Assembly: GCA_947487765.1 (NCBI GenBank)
Contig: CANKXO010000002.1
Span: 62,001 to 126,000 of the forward strand
Length of the DNA: 64,000 nucleotides
Source of the DNA: an uncultured Pseudomonadales bacterium
GTDB lineage: Bacteria; Pseudomonadota; Gammaproteobacteria; Pseudomonadales; Cellvibrionaceae
Reading direction: 5' to 3'
Position numbers and translations under genes: made by a program. The notes below the pieces were generated by a model. It was not told the DNA's origin. It ran no database searches and worked only from the letters and a program-made list of their open reading frames with translations. Shown piece by piece: positions 1-9,800 of the stretch (the first letter of the stretch is position 1; each line of letters begins with the position of its first letter).

Positions 1-510
1 ACACTAGAAATTAAACGTGGTATCGAAGTTGGCCACATTTTCCAACTAGGCACAAAGTACAGCAAAGCCTTAAACGCTACTGTACTGGATGAAAATGGCA
101 AATCACAAACCATGATGATGGGTTGCTATGGTGTCGGTGTAACTCGTGTTATTGCTGCTGCTATTGAGCAAAATCATGACGAGAATGGCATTATCTGGCC
201 TGAAGCCATTGCTCCCTTTCAGATTGCACTAATCCCTATTAACCCACATAAGTCCGAAGCGGTTAAAGAAAAATGTGAGACGCTATACAGTGAGTTACAA
301 GCCGCTGGTTACGAAGTACTCTATATGGACGAAGCAAAAGCTAGGCTTGGTGTCATGTTAGCTGACACTGAACTAATGGGTATACCACACCGTATTGTTG
401 TCGGTGACCGTGGCCTAGAAAAAGGAAACGTAGAATACAAAGGCCGTAGGGATGAAAATAAACAAGAGATCCCATTAGATAACCTGATGTCATTTTTGAG
501 TAATCTCTAA
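1..510 (+). CDS. proS: Prolyl-tRNA synthetase, C-terminal part (cut by the window edge)
   Basis: Class II aminoacyl-tRNA synthetase that charges tRNA-Pro in the cytoplasm. The reading frame is open from base 1, so the gene starts outside the window and only about 169 residues are visible. The stretch GCYGVGVTR is the class II motif 3 region. It is followed by [15 protein letters not shown], the start of the alpha/beta anticodon-binding domain, and the chain ends in a normal C terminus with TAA. The next gene, a lytic transglycosylase, starts 57 bases downstream on the same strand, as in pseudomonads. The match to the ProS C-terminus is clear; the missing editing and catalytic domains cannot be judged here. 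Confidence 0.96.
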   Translation, partial: TLEIKRGIEVGHIFQLGTKYSKALNATVLDENGKSQTMMMGCYGVGVTRVIAAAIEQNHDENGIIWPEAIAPFQIALIPINPHKSEAVKEKCETLYSELQAAGYEVLYMDEAKARLGVMLADTELMGIPHRIVVGDRGLEKGNVEYKGRRDENKQEIPLDNLMSFLSNL

Positions 511-567
511 TTTCTTTGCTATTTATTTCTATCTGACAAAAAGATATAAATGTTGATATAAAGCGGT

Positions 568-1158
568 ATGACAAAAAAAATAAAACAACAGCCCTTATCA
601 CTGGTGATACTGCTATTAGCAATGATTCATTGCTCAGTAGCAGTCGCCAATACTGCAAACAGACAAGCAGTTGATGATGATCTTAGAGTCGAGTTGAAAA
701 AAGCGATTGCAGCATCAGATAGTTTTGAAGATCGCTTTGACGCCGAAGTCTGGCTAACGGCTATGTCCCATAAACTAAAGCGCTACATCAAAGACCCAAC
801 CGAACGCCTACACATTTTGCGCAACGTTCATCGCGAAGCTAAACGCGCTAATTTAGAGCCAGAACTTGTACTTGCCGTTATTCAAATTGAAAGTGCATTT
901 AATCCCTACGCCGTTTCGGTTGTCGGTGCACAAGGTATGATGCAAGTTATGCCTTTTTGGAAAAAAGAAATCGGCCGCCCTGACGATAATCTGATAAACC
1001 TTGAAACCAATCTGCGTTACGGTTGCACCATCCTCAAACATTATCTCGATAGAGAAAAAGGCAATATTGCCCCCGCCCTAGCTCGCTATAATGGCAGTTA
1101 TGGAAGTACAAAATACTCACGAAAAGTCATGGGGGCATGGTTTGATCGGTGGAGATAA
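568..1158 (+). CDS. Small exported lytic murein transglycosylase (SLT domain)
   Basis: Predicted to cleave glycan strands of peptidoglycan in the periplasm. The 196-residue protein has a basic N terminus and a hydrophobic segment ending near VAVA (about residue 27), a plausible signal peptide. An SLT goose-lysozyme-like domain fills the C-terminal half: ELVLAVIQIESAFNP carries the probable catalytic Glu108, then GAQGMMQVMP (120-129) and ALARYNG (170-176) complete the family signature. It is shorter than Slt70 or MltC and resembles the small transglycosylase found next to proS in Pseudomonas. The start has no strong ribosome-binding site, so an alternative start a few codons away is possible. 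The substrate is inferred from the family. Confidence 0.88.
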   Translation: MTKKIKQQPLSLVILLLAMIHCSVAVANTANRQAVDDDLRVELKKAIAASDSFEDRFDAEVWLTAMSHKLKRYIKDPTERLHILRNVHREAKRANLEPELVLAVIQIESAFNPYAVSVVGAQGMMQVMPFWKKEIGRPDDNLINLETNLRYGCTILKHYLDREKGNIAPALARYNGSYGSTKYSRKVMGAWFDRWR

Positions 1159-1240
1159 TATTGTTTTTTGAAATACCGATCTACTGAACAAAAAGTAGAG
1201 CAATAACAGAATAATTAGTTACCACTCTACTCTTTTGCTT

Positions 1241-2842
1241 TTAAGACCCAAGAAAGTGTCTTACCTTCGGTGGCTCATCGCCTTGGTGAAGCGCATGAAT
1301 CTGTTTCTGGAGCTCACGGTCTTCGCTAGTCACTCGTTTATGATGTCTTAAATGCTCAAGCCATGAAGCATCCATAAAATGCTCAACAAAAGTATCGGGT
1401 TGATCAGACTCCTGCATGATATCCCACGTATAAGCACCATATTGCTTTCTTACTCGACCTAACTTGTACATTAATGACAGGAATGTTTTTACATCAGATT
1501 TATCAATCTTATATTCAACGGTAACCATGACTGGCGACCTTTCGTGCAGCATATTTTTTTCGCATTCGGAGTCAACAACAACAATGGGTTCAGGCCAGTG
1601 GGTTGAGGGCGATAAGTCGAGAACTTTACCTTGGTTTAACTCACATTTTCGAGCTAGAAAAGTACCAACACCCAATGTAAAAGCCGATATAGCTAGAGCA
1701 TTACAAATATCAAACTGGCTGGCAACCAAACCCCATACAATACTGCCCAAACTCATAGAACCAAAGAACACCATCAAATAAATTGCAAGGCCACGCGCTC
1801 GGATCCAATCAGGAAGGGCTAGCTGTGCTGAAACGTTAAAGGTCGATAATACCCACACCCAGCAAGCGCCAAAGATAATACACACCAGCATAATCAGTTC
1901 TTTGATCTGCAATGATGCAGAAACAATAAACACAACCATCAATAACAACGAGGATATTGTTACTAATCGCTGAGGGTTTAATATACTTTTCACACGAGGC
2001 AATAAAATAGCACCAAGAACAGCACCTAAGCCGATCATGCCGATTAATAAACCAAATAATTTAGCATCACCTTGAAGCTCAGTTTTAACTAGTAGAGGTA
2101 ATAACGCCCAAAACGCACTGGCAGAAATAAAAAAGGCAAATGCTTTCCAGAATGTAGCTTTCAACGGCGGGCTATAACGAACATAACGCAGGCCTGTCAT
2201 TATTGCACCAGGTATACGTTCTTTGGGTAAATCCCCTATGACCCTGAATGGACACCAAAGCAACAGTGCTCCAATAATGAAAAGGAAGCTAACCGCATTA
2301 AACGCAAATGGTGCAGCAATACCAACCGTCGTTATAAGAATACCAGCTATGGCCGGCCCAATAGCTCGACTTAAGTTAAAGCCTACACTATTTAAAGCAA
2401 TAGCGGATTGTAGCTCTTCTTTCGGTATTAATTGAGGCACGATGGCTTGTTTAGCCGGCGCAACAAATGCAGCGCCCGTTCCCAGAGCAAAAATGAACAA
2501 CAGTAATAATGCGGGAGTAATAGTTCCCTTATAAACAATATAAGTAAGTATTCCAGCCACAATAGCCATGAGGATTTGAACGACAATCAGCAGTTTACGT
2601 TTGCTGACAACATCTGCAATTGCACCAGCAGGCAGAGCAAACAGAAAGATTGGCAAAGTCGTCGCCGTTTGAACAAGCGCAACCATCAAGGGGTCGGAAG
2701 TCAATGATGTCATTAACCAGCCTGCACCCACTTCATGCATCCTTACACCAATCGTGGATATCATGCCTGATAGCCAAAGAGCACTAAAAATCTTTGACTT
2801 AAAGGGTGCCCAAGGGCTGGCCTGTATTGCAGTGGTACTCAT
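1241..2842 (-). CDS. MFS_3 (EntS-type) exporter with C-terminal ABM-like domain
   Basis: Inner-membrane major facilitator of 533 residues. The N-terminal roughly 400 residues hold about 12 hydrophobic segments, and the first cytoplasmic loop has a typical MFS motif-A region (GAIADVVSKRKLL). The remaining residues form a soluble tail (EYKIDKSDVKTFL through FVEHFMDASWLEH) resembling antibiotic-biosynthesis-monooxygenase-like dimeric alpha/beta folds. This layout is typical of the MFS_3 family that includes the enterobactin exporter EntS. The substrate cannot be told from sequence, and there are no siderophore genes nearby. The gene is monocistronic; a dyad at 2949-2969 lies about 107 bases upstream of the start and may be its operator. 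Confidence 0.88.
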   Translation of the reverse strand: MSTTAIQASPWAPFKSKIFSALWLSGMISTIGVRMHEVGAGWLMTSLTSDPLMVALVQTATTLPIFLFALPAGAIADVVSKRKLLIVVQILMAIVAGILTYIVYKGTITPALLLLFIFALGTGAAFVAPAKQAIVPQLIPKEELQSAIALNSVGFNLSRAIGPAIAGILITTVGIAAPFAFNAVSFLFIIGALLLWCPFRVIGDLPKERIPGAIMTGLRYVRYSPPLKATFWKAFAFFISASAFWALLPLLVKTELQGDAKLFGLLIGMIGLGAVLGAILLPRVKSILNPQRLVTISSLLLMVVFIVSASLQIKELIMLVCIIFGACWVWVLSTFNVSAQLALPDWIRARGLAIYLMVFFGSMSLGSIVWGLVASQFDICNALAISAFTLGVGTFLARKCELNQGKVLDLSPSTHWPEPIVVVDSECEKNMLHERSPVMVTVEYKIDKSDVKTFLSLMYKLGRVRKQYGAYTWDIMQESDQPDTFVEHFMDASWLEHLRHHKRVTSEDRELQKQIHALHQGDEPPKVRHFLGS

Positions 2843-3218
2843 ATTGAACTCTTAATTAAATAATGACATTTATACGCCGAGTGAGTCTAAATATCTTTCT
2901 CTTCGACAGGTATTATATCGTATGGTTTCATGCCTATTCACAATATCTATAGACTAAACACTAGTCTATTATTCAGTAGTAGAAAGCAGCAATATTGATA
3001 CGATGAGAAAAGTTAGATTAAAATTCGAGGGTATTATCCTAAAGGTTACTATCCTGATAAATGAGCTTAATAACTCAATACTGAGAAATAATAACTCAAT
3101 ACACATATAGTTAGATAGATATTAACACCATTTAACAGTAATCGTTTTATTGCTGGCCAACTTATCCTTCATTGAAACTCACTATGAATGCCAATAAATT
3201 AAGCAACCAAATGCGCAC
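2843..3218. other. 376-base intergenic region between MFS exporter and rhodanese genes
   Basis: No convincing coding frame or structured RNA is visible. It is AT-rich and must contain the promoter of the minus-strand MFS gene to its left and the 3' flank of the rhodanese gene to its right. The one clear element is the inverted repeat at 2949-2969, listed separately. The direct repeat AATAACTCAATAC occurs twice near 3067-3103; no function is assigned. Confidence 0.5.
2949..2969. promoter_or_regulatory. Perfect 8-8 bp dyad, candidate TetR-type operator upstream of the MFS exporter
   Basis: ATAGACTA at 2949-2956 and TAGTCTAT at 2962-2969 are exact inverted copies separated by five bases. The TAGAC/GTCTA half-site is of the kind bound by many TetR/AcrR-family repressors that control efflux pumps. 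The site sits about 107 bases before the start of the MFS gene. No TetR gene is adjacent, so a regulator would be encoded elsewhere. The symmetry is seen; the operator role is inferred. Confidence 0.45.
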
Positions 3219-3770
3219 TTATTGATATTTGATTAATTCCTTATCGTCAACAAGTCGGCCCCAATAAGCATTATAGGGGTGAATATCACGTGTCGCTTTC
3301 CCATTTTTCACAAAATCAATATTATCGTTGTGCCATTTAAACGCACCGCCTTCTAAGTTGTAAGCTTGGCTAACACCATATTCAGGAAGCTTATCATTCA
3401 GCTTTGATAACATTCTCGATGAACGCTGACCTACCGAGCAATAAAACACAGCAACTTTATTATTCAATTTACTGGCATATTCTTTGAAAAACTCTTCTGC
3501 CGATGTACTAGGGTCAAGATGTATCGCATTATTAATATGGCTAACTTTATATTCTTTTAATTTGCGTACATCAAAGATGACCACATCTTTCGAGGGGATT
3601 TTATTAAAAGCTTCATTACTGATATGATGAACATCATAGTCCCGTACAATATCTTCGTGAATATCATCTAACTCTCCTGCAAAAGCAATAGAGCTTACGA
3701 AAAAAATCACCACAAAAGTAAGCAACCCTATCCCCAAACTAAGCTTGTGATTAATGATTAAGTGTTTCAT
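3219..3770 (-). CDS. Exported rhodanese-domain protein (single-domain sulfurtransferase)
   Basis: A 183-residue protein with a hydrophobic N terminus ending in SSIAFAG (about residue 31), so probably periplasmic or membrane-anchored. The rest is one rhodanese domain: DVVIFDVRKLKEYKVSHINNA gives the first conserved block, and VFYCSVGQRSSRM carries the active-site loop with the probable persulfide cysteine Cys111. The loop C-S-V-G-Q-R has the six-residue length typical of sulfurtransferases. The C-terminal extension after GGAFKWHNDN is short and has no recognised motif. It stands alone, with 243 bases before the divergent membrane-protein gene. The physiological sulfur acceptor is unknown. Confidence 0.85.
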   Translation of the reverse strand: MKHLIINHKLSLGIGLLTFVVIFFVSSIAFAGELDDIHEDIVRDYDVHHISNEAFNKIPSKDVVIFDVRKLKEYKVSHINNAIHLDPSTSAEEFFKEYASKLNNKVAVFYCSVGQRSSRMLSKLNDKLPEYGVSQAYNLEGGAFKWHNDNIDFVKNGKATRDIHPYNAYWGRLVDDKELIKYQ

Positions 3771-4013
3771 GAGTTATACCTTTAATTTTAATGAAGCAAA
3801 GCATTAATAAGCTTAAATATTCTCATAAGCCTGCATTTTTCTCCATGTACAGATCTAACTTTAATATGGATAAAACCTTCATAAATTATCAATAAATCCA
3901 TAGCAGTAAAAAGAAGCAGCTATTCAGCACTATCATTCACTATAGATTCTATGATAAAACGAATAATCGTGAGCTGACAGCGTATTGTGACATCTGATTT
4001 TAAGTGATCTATT

Positions 4014-4601
4014 ATGGACCAAAGTCTTAAATTAATTTTTAGCGGAGTAGCAATTGCTTTCACATTTGTCACCTTTGTTCCTTATATACTCTCAATTTTA
4101 TCTGGAAGAACAAAACCCCATGTTTTCTCATGGATAATATGGGGAGCAACCACGACGATCATTTTTCTTGCCCAACTTGAAGCAAAAGGAGGTATTGGTG
4201 CATGGCCTATCGGTCTATCTGGCATGATTACCCTATTCGTTGCTTTTCTGGCATTTATCAAGCGTTCAGATATTTCTATTACACGAGCTGATTGGTTGCT
4301 TTTTCTAATCGCCATGGCATCACTGCCCTTCTGGTATTTTACGTCTAACCCATTATGGGCCGTAGTAATATTAACTTTTGTCGACATGTTAGGTTTTGGC
4401 CCTACGCTTAGAAAAGCTTATGCCTTTCCACATGAAGAAAACCTTTCCTTTTTTATATTATTTATCGTAAGAAATACATTTGCTCTGATGGCACTAGAAT
4501 ACTATTCTCTGACAACGGTTTTATTTCCTGTTGCTGTCAATATTGCATGTCTATTCTTAGTTGTTATGGTCAGCTACCGACGTAAGAATGTATATATTTG
4601 A
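4014..4601 (+). CDS. Seven-segment inner-membrane protein with PQ-loop/SWEET-like internal duplication
   Basis: A 195-residue, highly hydrophobic protein with about seven predicted membrane segments. The two halves look related: VTFVPYILSILSGRTKPHVF near residues 20-42 and LGFGPTLRKAYAFPHEENL near 125-145 both show an aromatic-x-Pro turn, a small loop, a Pro-His pair and then a Ser/Phe-rich helix. A two-times-three-helix arrangement is characteristic of PQ-loop and SWEET-type transporters, but the literal Pro-Gln motif is absent, so this is a structural guess. The next gene, a metal-dependent hydrolase, begins 19 bases after its stop, suggesting a two-gene operon. The transported substrate, if any, is unknown. 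Confidence 0.7.
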   Translation: MDQSLKLIFSGVAIAFTFVTFVPYILSILSGRTKPHVFSWIIWGATTTIIFLAQLEAKGGIGAWPIGLSGMITLFVAFLAFIKRSDISITRADWLLFLIAMASLPFWYFTSNPLWAVVILTFVDMLGFGPTLRKAYAFPHEENLSFFILFIVRNTFALMALEYYSLTTVLFPVAVNIACLFLVVMVSYRRKNVYI

Positions 4602-4620
4602 TACTATAGGAGCGAATGTT

Positions 4621-5382
4621 ATGCTTAGCAAATACCCGCTATTTGATAGCCATCTACATATTATCGACAAGAGATTTCCTCTCATTCCTAATAATGGTTA
4701 TCTCCCTGGTGAATTTACCTGCGAAGATTATCTCACTCGGATGTCACCCTATCAGTTATGTGGTGGGGTTATCGTATCAGGTTCATTTCAATCTTTTGAT
4801 CAATCTTATTTAATCAATGCTCTACAAACATTGGGTAAGTCGTATGTAGGTGTTACACAACTTCCCTCTTCTGTATCTGATGACGAAATTCTTCGACTTA
4901 ATCAATTGGGTGTTAAAGCCATTCGCTTTAATCTGAGACGTGGTGGTTCAGAAGAAGTTTCTCATTTATCTGTAATGGCAAAAAGAGTTTATGAGATTGC
5001 TAATTGGCATATTGAGCTTTATGTAGATTCCAGCAATATAAAAAGCCTGCTCCCTACTTTATTGGATTTACCTGCCGTCAGTATTGACCATATAGGTTTA
5101 AGTAAAGAAGGGTTTCGTGATTTACTCAAGCTAGTAGAAAAAGGGGTTCGCGTAAAAGCGACTGGTTTCAGTCGCGTAAATTTCGATATAGGCTCTGCCT
5201 TAAAGGATATTTATAAGGCAAACCCGGCAGCTCTTATGTTTGGCAGTGATTTACCGTCTACAAGAGCGCCACACCCTTATTCAGACCAGGATTTTATACT
5301 TGTGGAAGAAACGCTAGGAGAGGTTGCCGCTAAAAAAGTGTTTAGTGAAAATGCCTTTGAATTTTACCAGCCTTTTTCATAA
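4621..5382 (+). CDS. Amidohydrolase-2 family metal-dependent hydrolase
   Basis: Predicted TIM-barrel hydrolase or decarboxylase of the amidohydrolase superfamily, 253 residues. The visible metal and catalytic ligands are the N-terminal HxH in FDSHLHIID, a later His in SIDHIGLS, and the Asp in FGSDLPSTR near the C terminus, in the order expected for this family. The ATG at 4621 was chosen because AGGAG lies a few bases upstream and the protein then begins right before the HxH strand; in-frame codons from 4561 would overlap the upstream gene. It is close behind the membrane protein, so it may act on something that protein moves. The substrate cannot be named; lactonase and dicarboxylic-acid hydrolase relatives are possible. 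Confidence 0.82.
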   Translation: MLSKYPLFDSHLHIIDKRFPLIPNNGYLPGEFTCEDYLTRMSPYQLCGGVIVSGSFQSFDQSYLINALQTLGKSYVGVTQLPSSVSDDEILRLNQLGVKAIRFNLRRGGSEEVSHLSVMAKRVYEIANWHIELYVDSSNIKSLLPTLLDLPAVSIDHIGLSKEGFRDLLKLVEKGVRVKATGFSRVNFDIGSALKDIYKANPAALMFGSDLPSTRAPHPYSDQDFILVEETLGEVAAKKVFSENAFEFYQPFS

Positions 5383-5421
5383 AGCCTTCTCATAAAACTA
5401 AAGTATATAAAGGTTTTTGGT

Positions 5422-6681
5422 TTACTCAACAACGACTTTAGATAAAGTTTCTACTTCTTCAACCAGAAGGTCGATTCCTTGTTGAACACGGTCCCAAGAT
5501 TGACAATAGCTTAAACGCAAACATTGGTGCTGATGCTCCCAAGCGTCATCGTTTAACGTTTGAAAGAAATGATGTCCAGATAAAACGAGTACCCCTTTTG
5601 CCTTTAATCGTTCGTATAATTCCTGGCTACTAATAGGTAGTTCCTGAAACCATAGCCATAGGAAAAAAGCACCTTCTGGCTTATGAATTTTTACAGGCAG
5701 GTGTTGGAAAGACTGCAGTAAGTAATCCAACGTTTGCTGCATCTTTTTCTGATAGTATGGGCGAATAGATTCCGTCATCAACGCTGACAAATCACCCGAC
5801 TGAATTAGAGTTTTACACAATGCTGGTCCCAAATTACTAGGCGCCAAGGATAAACTTGCTGTCGCTCTAGAGAATTTTCTAATCGTTTCCTCATTTGCAA
5901 CAACAATTCCAGTTCTCACGCCAGGTAAACCTAACTTAGACAAGCTTAAAATTAAAATAGTATTTTCATCCCAGCTTATTTCATGTTCCACAAAAGTGAC
6001 CCCAGGGAAAGGCTTACCATAGGCAAGATCTAAAATAAGCGGAATATTTTTAGCATCGCATAATTGTTTTAATCGTGTTATTTCCGCATCAGTAACGATA
6101 TTACCGGATGGGTTAGCTGGACGGGACAAACAGACAGCTGCGATAGAGTCATCAATTGAGAGAGTATCAAAATCAATTGAATATTTAAAAAATGGTTCAT
6201 CGAGTTCTTGTATTTTTGGGCAATAAGTCTGGAACATACTGGCATCAAGCCCTGCATCAGCATAACCCAAATAATCAGGAACCATGGGTAACAAGATACG
6301 CTTGTGAGGACCATTATCGCTTTGTCCCGCTAACATATTAAATAATGAAAAGAATGCGGATTGTCCGCCGTTGCTAATCGCAATATTGGCGGCACTCACT
6401 GGCCAACCATGTTGCTCTTTTAAAAAATTAGCCAATATATCTAAAAAAACGGGATCACCCTTAGGTGGTTGATATTCGCCAACGAGCTTATGCAGCGCTT
6501 GAGGGTTTTGAGAAATGGCCTGTAAGTGTTTAGCAATACAATCTTCCACATCAGAAATTTGTGCCGGATTCCCTCCACCCATAAAAATCATATTGGGGTT
6601 TTGATTTAAGGCATCACCAAGGTCTTCCATTAATGACGCTGTACCCGAAAGACCAGTAAAACGTTTTGCAAAACGACTCAT
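5422..6681 (-). CDS. avtA: Valine--pyruvate aminotransferase (transaminase C)
   Basis: PLP-dependent fold-type I aminotransferase that interconverts valine/2-ketoisovalerate with alanine/pyruvate. The sequence tracks E. coli AvtA along its length: GTASLMEDLGDAL and GGGNPAQI near the N terminus, SNGGQSAFFSLFN, SRPANPSGN, the PLP lysine in SLSKLGLPG, and HKPEGAFFLWLWF in the C-terminal domain. The ATG at 6681 gives 419 residues, matching the 417 of E. coli, and AGGTGG lies about 11 bases upstream; upstream in-frame codons are not needed. It lies downstream of the glutamate dehydrogenase gene on the same strand, but a terminator at 6774-6791 separates them, so it probably has its own promoter. 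Confidence 0.93.
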   Translation of the reverse strand: MSRFAKRFTGLSGTASLMEDLGDALNQNPNMIFMGGGNPAQISDVEDCIAKHLQAISQNPQALHKLVGEYQPPKGDPVFLDILANFLKEQHGWPVSAANIAISNGGQSAFFSLFNMLAGQSDNGPHKRILLPMVPDYLGYADAGLDASMFQTYCPKIQELDEPFFKYSIDFDTLSIDDSIAAVCLSRPANPSGNIVTDAEITRLKQLCDAKNIPLILDLAYGKPFPGVTFVEHEISWDENTILILSLSKLGLPGVRTGIVVANEETIRKFSRATASLSLAPSNLGPALCKTLIQSGDLSALMTESIRPYYQKKMQQTLDYLLQSFQHLPVKIHKPEGAFFLWLWFQELPISSQELYERLKAKGVLVLSGHHFFQTLNDDAWEHQHQCLRLSYCQSWDRVQQGIDLLVEEVETLSKVVVE

Positions 6682-6773
6682 TACTATTACTACCACCTGC
6701 ATCTGATTTATAGATATTACCAATCATAACGATATAGTCTGTGGCAAACCAGTGTTTTATTGAAATAAAAAAC

Positions 6774-6791
6774 GGCGGAATGAATTCCGCC
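6774..6791 (-). terminator. Rho-independent terminator of the glutamate dehydrogenase gene
   Basis: Seven-base stem GGCGGAA/TTCCGCC with a four-base loop. Read on the minus strand, the stem is followed by GTTTTTTATTT, a good U-run. It lies about 85 bases after the gdhB stop codon and before avtA. Confidence 0.8.
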
Positions 6792-6875
6792 AAAGAGATC
6801 ACTTAACAGTGAATATAAAAAAGTGAAAGTTTATGAACTTATACTATTAATAATGCTTAATTCATTGACTAATCA

Positions 6876-9800
6876 CTATCGTGCCGTTGCCTGACTGAGA
6901 TCAGATAACTCACGAATAGCCAAACTTAGAATTGATGTATCGGTATCATTGTGATTATTGAGCTCCGACATCATATGTTTCCAACGAGCTGTTAATAGTT
7001 TTTGCTCCGCCAACCAGCTTTCAATGACCTCCTGAACATTATTTTCATTACAGTCAGAAAACTTCAGCATATTTTTCGTTAATTGTCTTTGCTGCCACTC
7101 AAGATCATCCCTCAAAGATTCCCTTGCAAGCGCTTGCCAATGGGTTGTTGTCGGCATCTTGTTTTCGAGGTGTGCAGAGAAATCATCTAAGTCTAACTTT
7201 TCAGCTAAAGCAAAAAAGCCGCTCGCTACAATATTGATATCTTTATCAAGCTCATTTCGCGCTGCAATAATGCCGAGGAAGTCATAAAAATATTCACAAG
7301 ACGCCAGGGTTTCTGCAAGAGATTGAGGGGTCCCCATACTGATCAGCTCATCCCGTGCAGTTTGCCATTGCTCGCGTAAAGGCTCTGGCAATAATGACGG
7401 TAGTTTTTTGCGTAATGCTTTAATAGAAGGCTGATAAAGCTTAATCAATGTAGCAACATTTAATTGCGCCCGATGATTTCTTACCAACCAACGACTAGCC
7501 CGACGCACAAGACGAGATACTCTCAACATCATATGGTACTGAAGATCACTTTCAACCTTATAATCAAGAGACTCAATTGAGGCCCACAATTCCTCTAGCG
7601 CAAATATTTCTTTAGCCGCAACATACACCTTAGCAATATCGGTATGGCTTGCTCCAGCAGATTGTTCCATCCGGTCAACAAAAGATATTGGCATATGATT
7701 AAAGATATCATTCGCGATTTGAGTTGCAATAATTTCTTTCTTAAGTGGATGACTGCTAATAGCGTCCTTAAAGCTTTTCACTAACTCCTTAGGAAATGCT
7801 GACTCTACAGGTTGAGATAAGTAGTTATCATCTTCTAAGTCCAAATGAATTAACGCTTCCTTCATATCCGCCTTGACATAAGAAATCAATATACTTAACT
7901 CAGCTTGGGTCAGGCCTAGTTGCTGGCTTTTTCTTTCAGAAAGCTGTTCATCCGATGGTAAAAATTCCAAAGCACGATTCAACTTACCGGTTGACTCCAA
8001 ATATTGAATAATACGGCGATGCTCTTCAACACGGCGACTAGACTCCATATAAGCCAAAGCAATAGATTGCGTTTGTCGGTAGTTGTTTTCCAATACTAAT
8101 TGAGAAACACTTTCAGTCATTTCTTCCAAGCGCCGATTACGCTGCTTCTCGGTTAACTCACCATCGGTAACCTGCTTATCCAATAAAATTTTGATATTAA
8201 CTTCATGGTCTGAGCAATCAACACCTGCAGCATTATCAATAAAGTCCGTAAAAATAGCACCGCCCATTAAACCATATTCTATGCGAGCTTTTTGTGTCAG
8301 TCCTAGATTTCCGCCCTCACCAACAACTTTACATTGAAGCTCATTGGCATTAACACGTAGACCATCATTCGCTTTATCACCTACTTCAGTATGCTGTTCA
8401 CTGCTGGCCTTAACGTATGTGCCAATACCACCATTCCAGAGCATATCCACATTAGATTTTAGCAATAATGAAATCAGCTCAGATGGTGTAACGCTGTTGA
8501 GCGTAGTATTGACTAGCGTTTGGATTTCAGGGGTTAGCGTAATTGACTTTGCTGACCGACTAAAGATATCACCGCCTTTTGAAATTAGCTGTTTGTTGTA
8601 GTCCTGCCAAGAAGATCGAGGCAATTGAAACAAGCGTTTTCGTTCAGCAAAACTTTCTGCCACATCGGGATTAGGGTCAATAAAAATATGCAGATGGTTA
8701 AATGCTCCAACCAGCTTAATTTGGTCAGATAACAACATGCCATTACCAAATACATCACCAGCCATATCACCAATACCAACAACATTAAATGGCTTTTCTT
8801 GAACATTGATTCCCATTTCACGAAAGTGTCGCTGCACACTTACCCAGGCACCACGTGCCGTAATGCCCATTTTTTTGTGGTCATAACCATTACTACCACC
8901 AGACGCAAACGCATCGCCTAGCCAGTGACCGTATTCATTGGAAATTTCATTCGCAATATCAGAAAAGGTAGCGGTTCCCTTATCTGCTGCCACCACAAGA
9001 TACGGATCATCTTCATCATAACGTACAACATTTTTTGGCGGTATAACAATCCCCTCTTTCACATTGTCAGTTAAATCCAATAAGCCTCTTATAAATAACT
9101 TATAGCAAGCGATGCCTTCTTGCCAAAAAGCGTCGCGTTCGTTGGCCGGAGGTAAGTTCTTCGCAATAAAACCACCTTTCGCCCCGACAGGAACAATGAC
9201 CGCATTTTTCACTTGCTGAGCTTTAACCAAACCAAGAATTTCTGTCCTGAAATCTTCAGTGCGATCCGACCAACGCAAACCACCACGAGCAACTTTACCA
9301 CCGCGCAAATGAACACCTTCCAATCGAGGTGAATATACAAATATTTCAAATTTTGGTCGAGGAAGTGGAATATTTTTAATTTCACTCGGATCTAATTTAA
9401 AGCTCAAATACTCTTTGTAATCAGTATTACCTTCACCTTGCTGGAAAAAATTCGTTCTAAGCGTTGCCCTCATCAACTCTAAATATTGACGCAATATTTT
9501 ATCGATACTCAGTGTAGCAACATTTTCAAACAAATTTTCTAGCTGATCAGTGATACGTAGTATCGTTTTTTCTGAACGCTTACGCTCGAAGTTAAAGCGG
9601 CAGTCAAAAAAGGCAATCAATTTTTTGGCGATTTCAGTATTATCAATCAGTGACGTTGCAATATATTTTTGACTAAAACCCATCCGAATCTGCTTCATGT
9701 AACGAGAGTAAGCACGCAACATTGTGATTTGACGCCATGTAAGCCCTGCTTTTAACACCAATTCATTAAAGCTATCGTTATCCGCATGACCTAGCCAGAC

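Noticed and set aside
353-658. Minus-strand frame opposite proS and the transglycosylase
   Set aside because: It covers the ends of two well-supported plus-strand genes and has no recognisable protein features.
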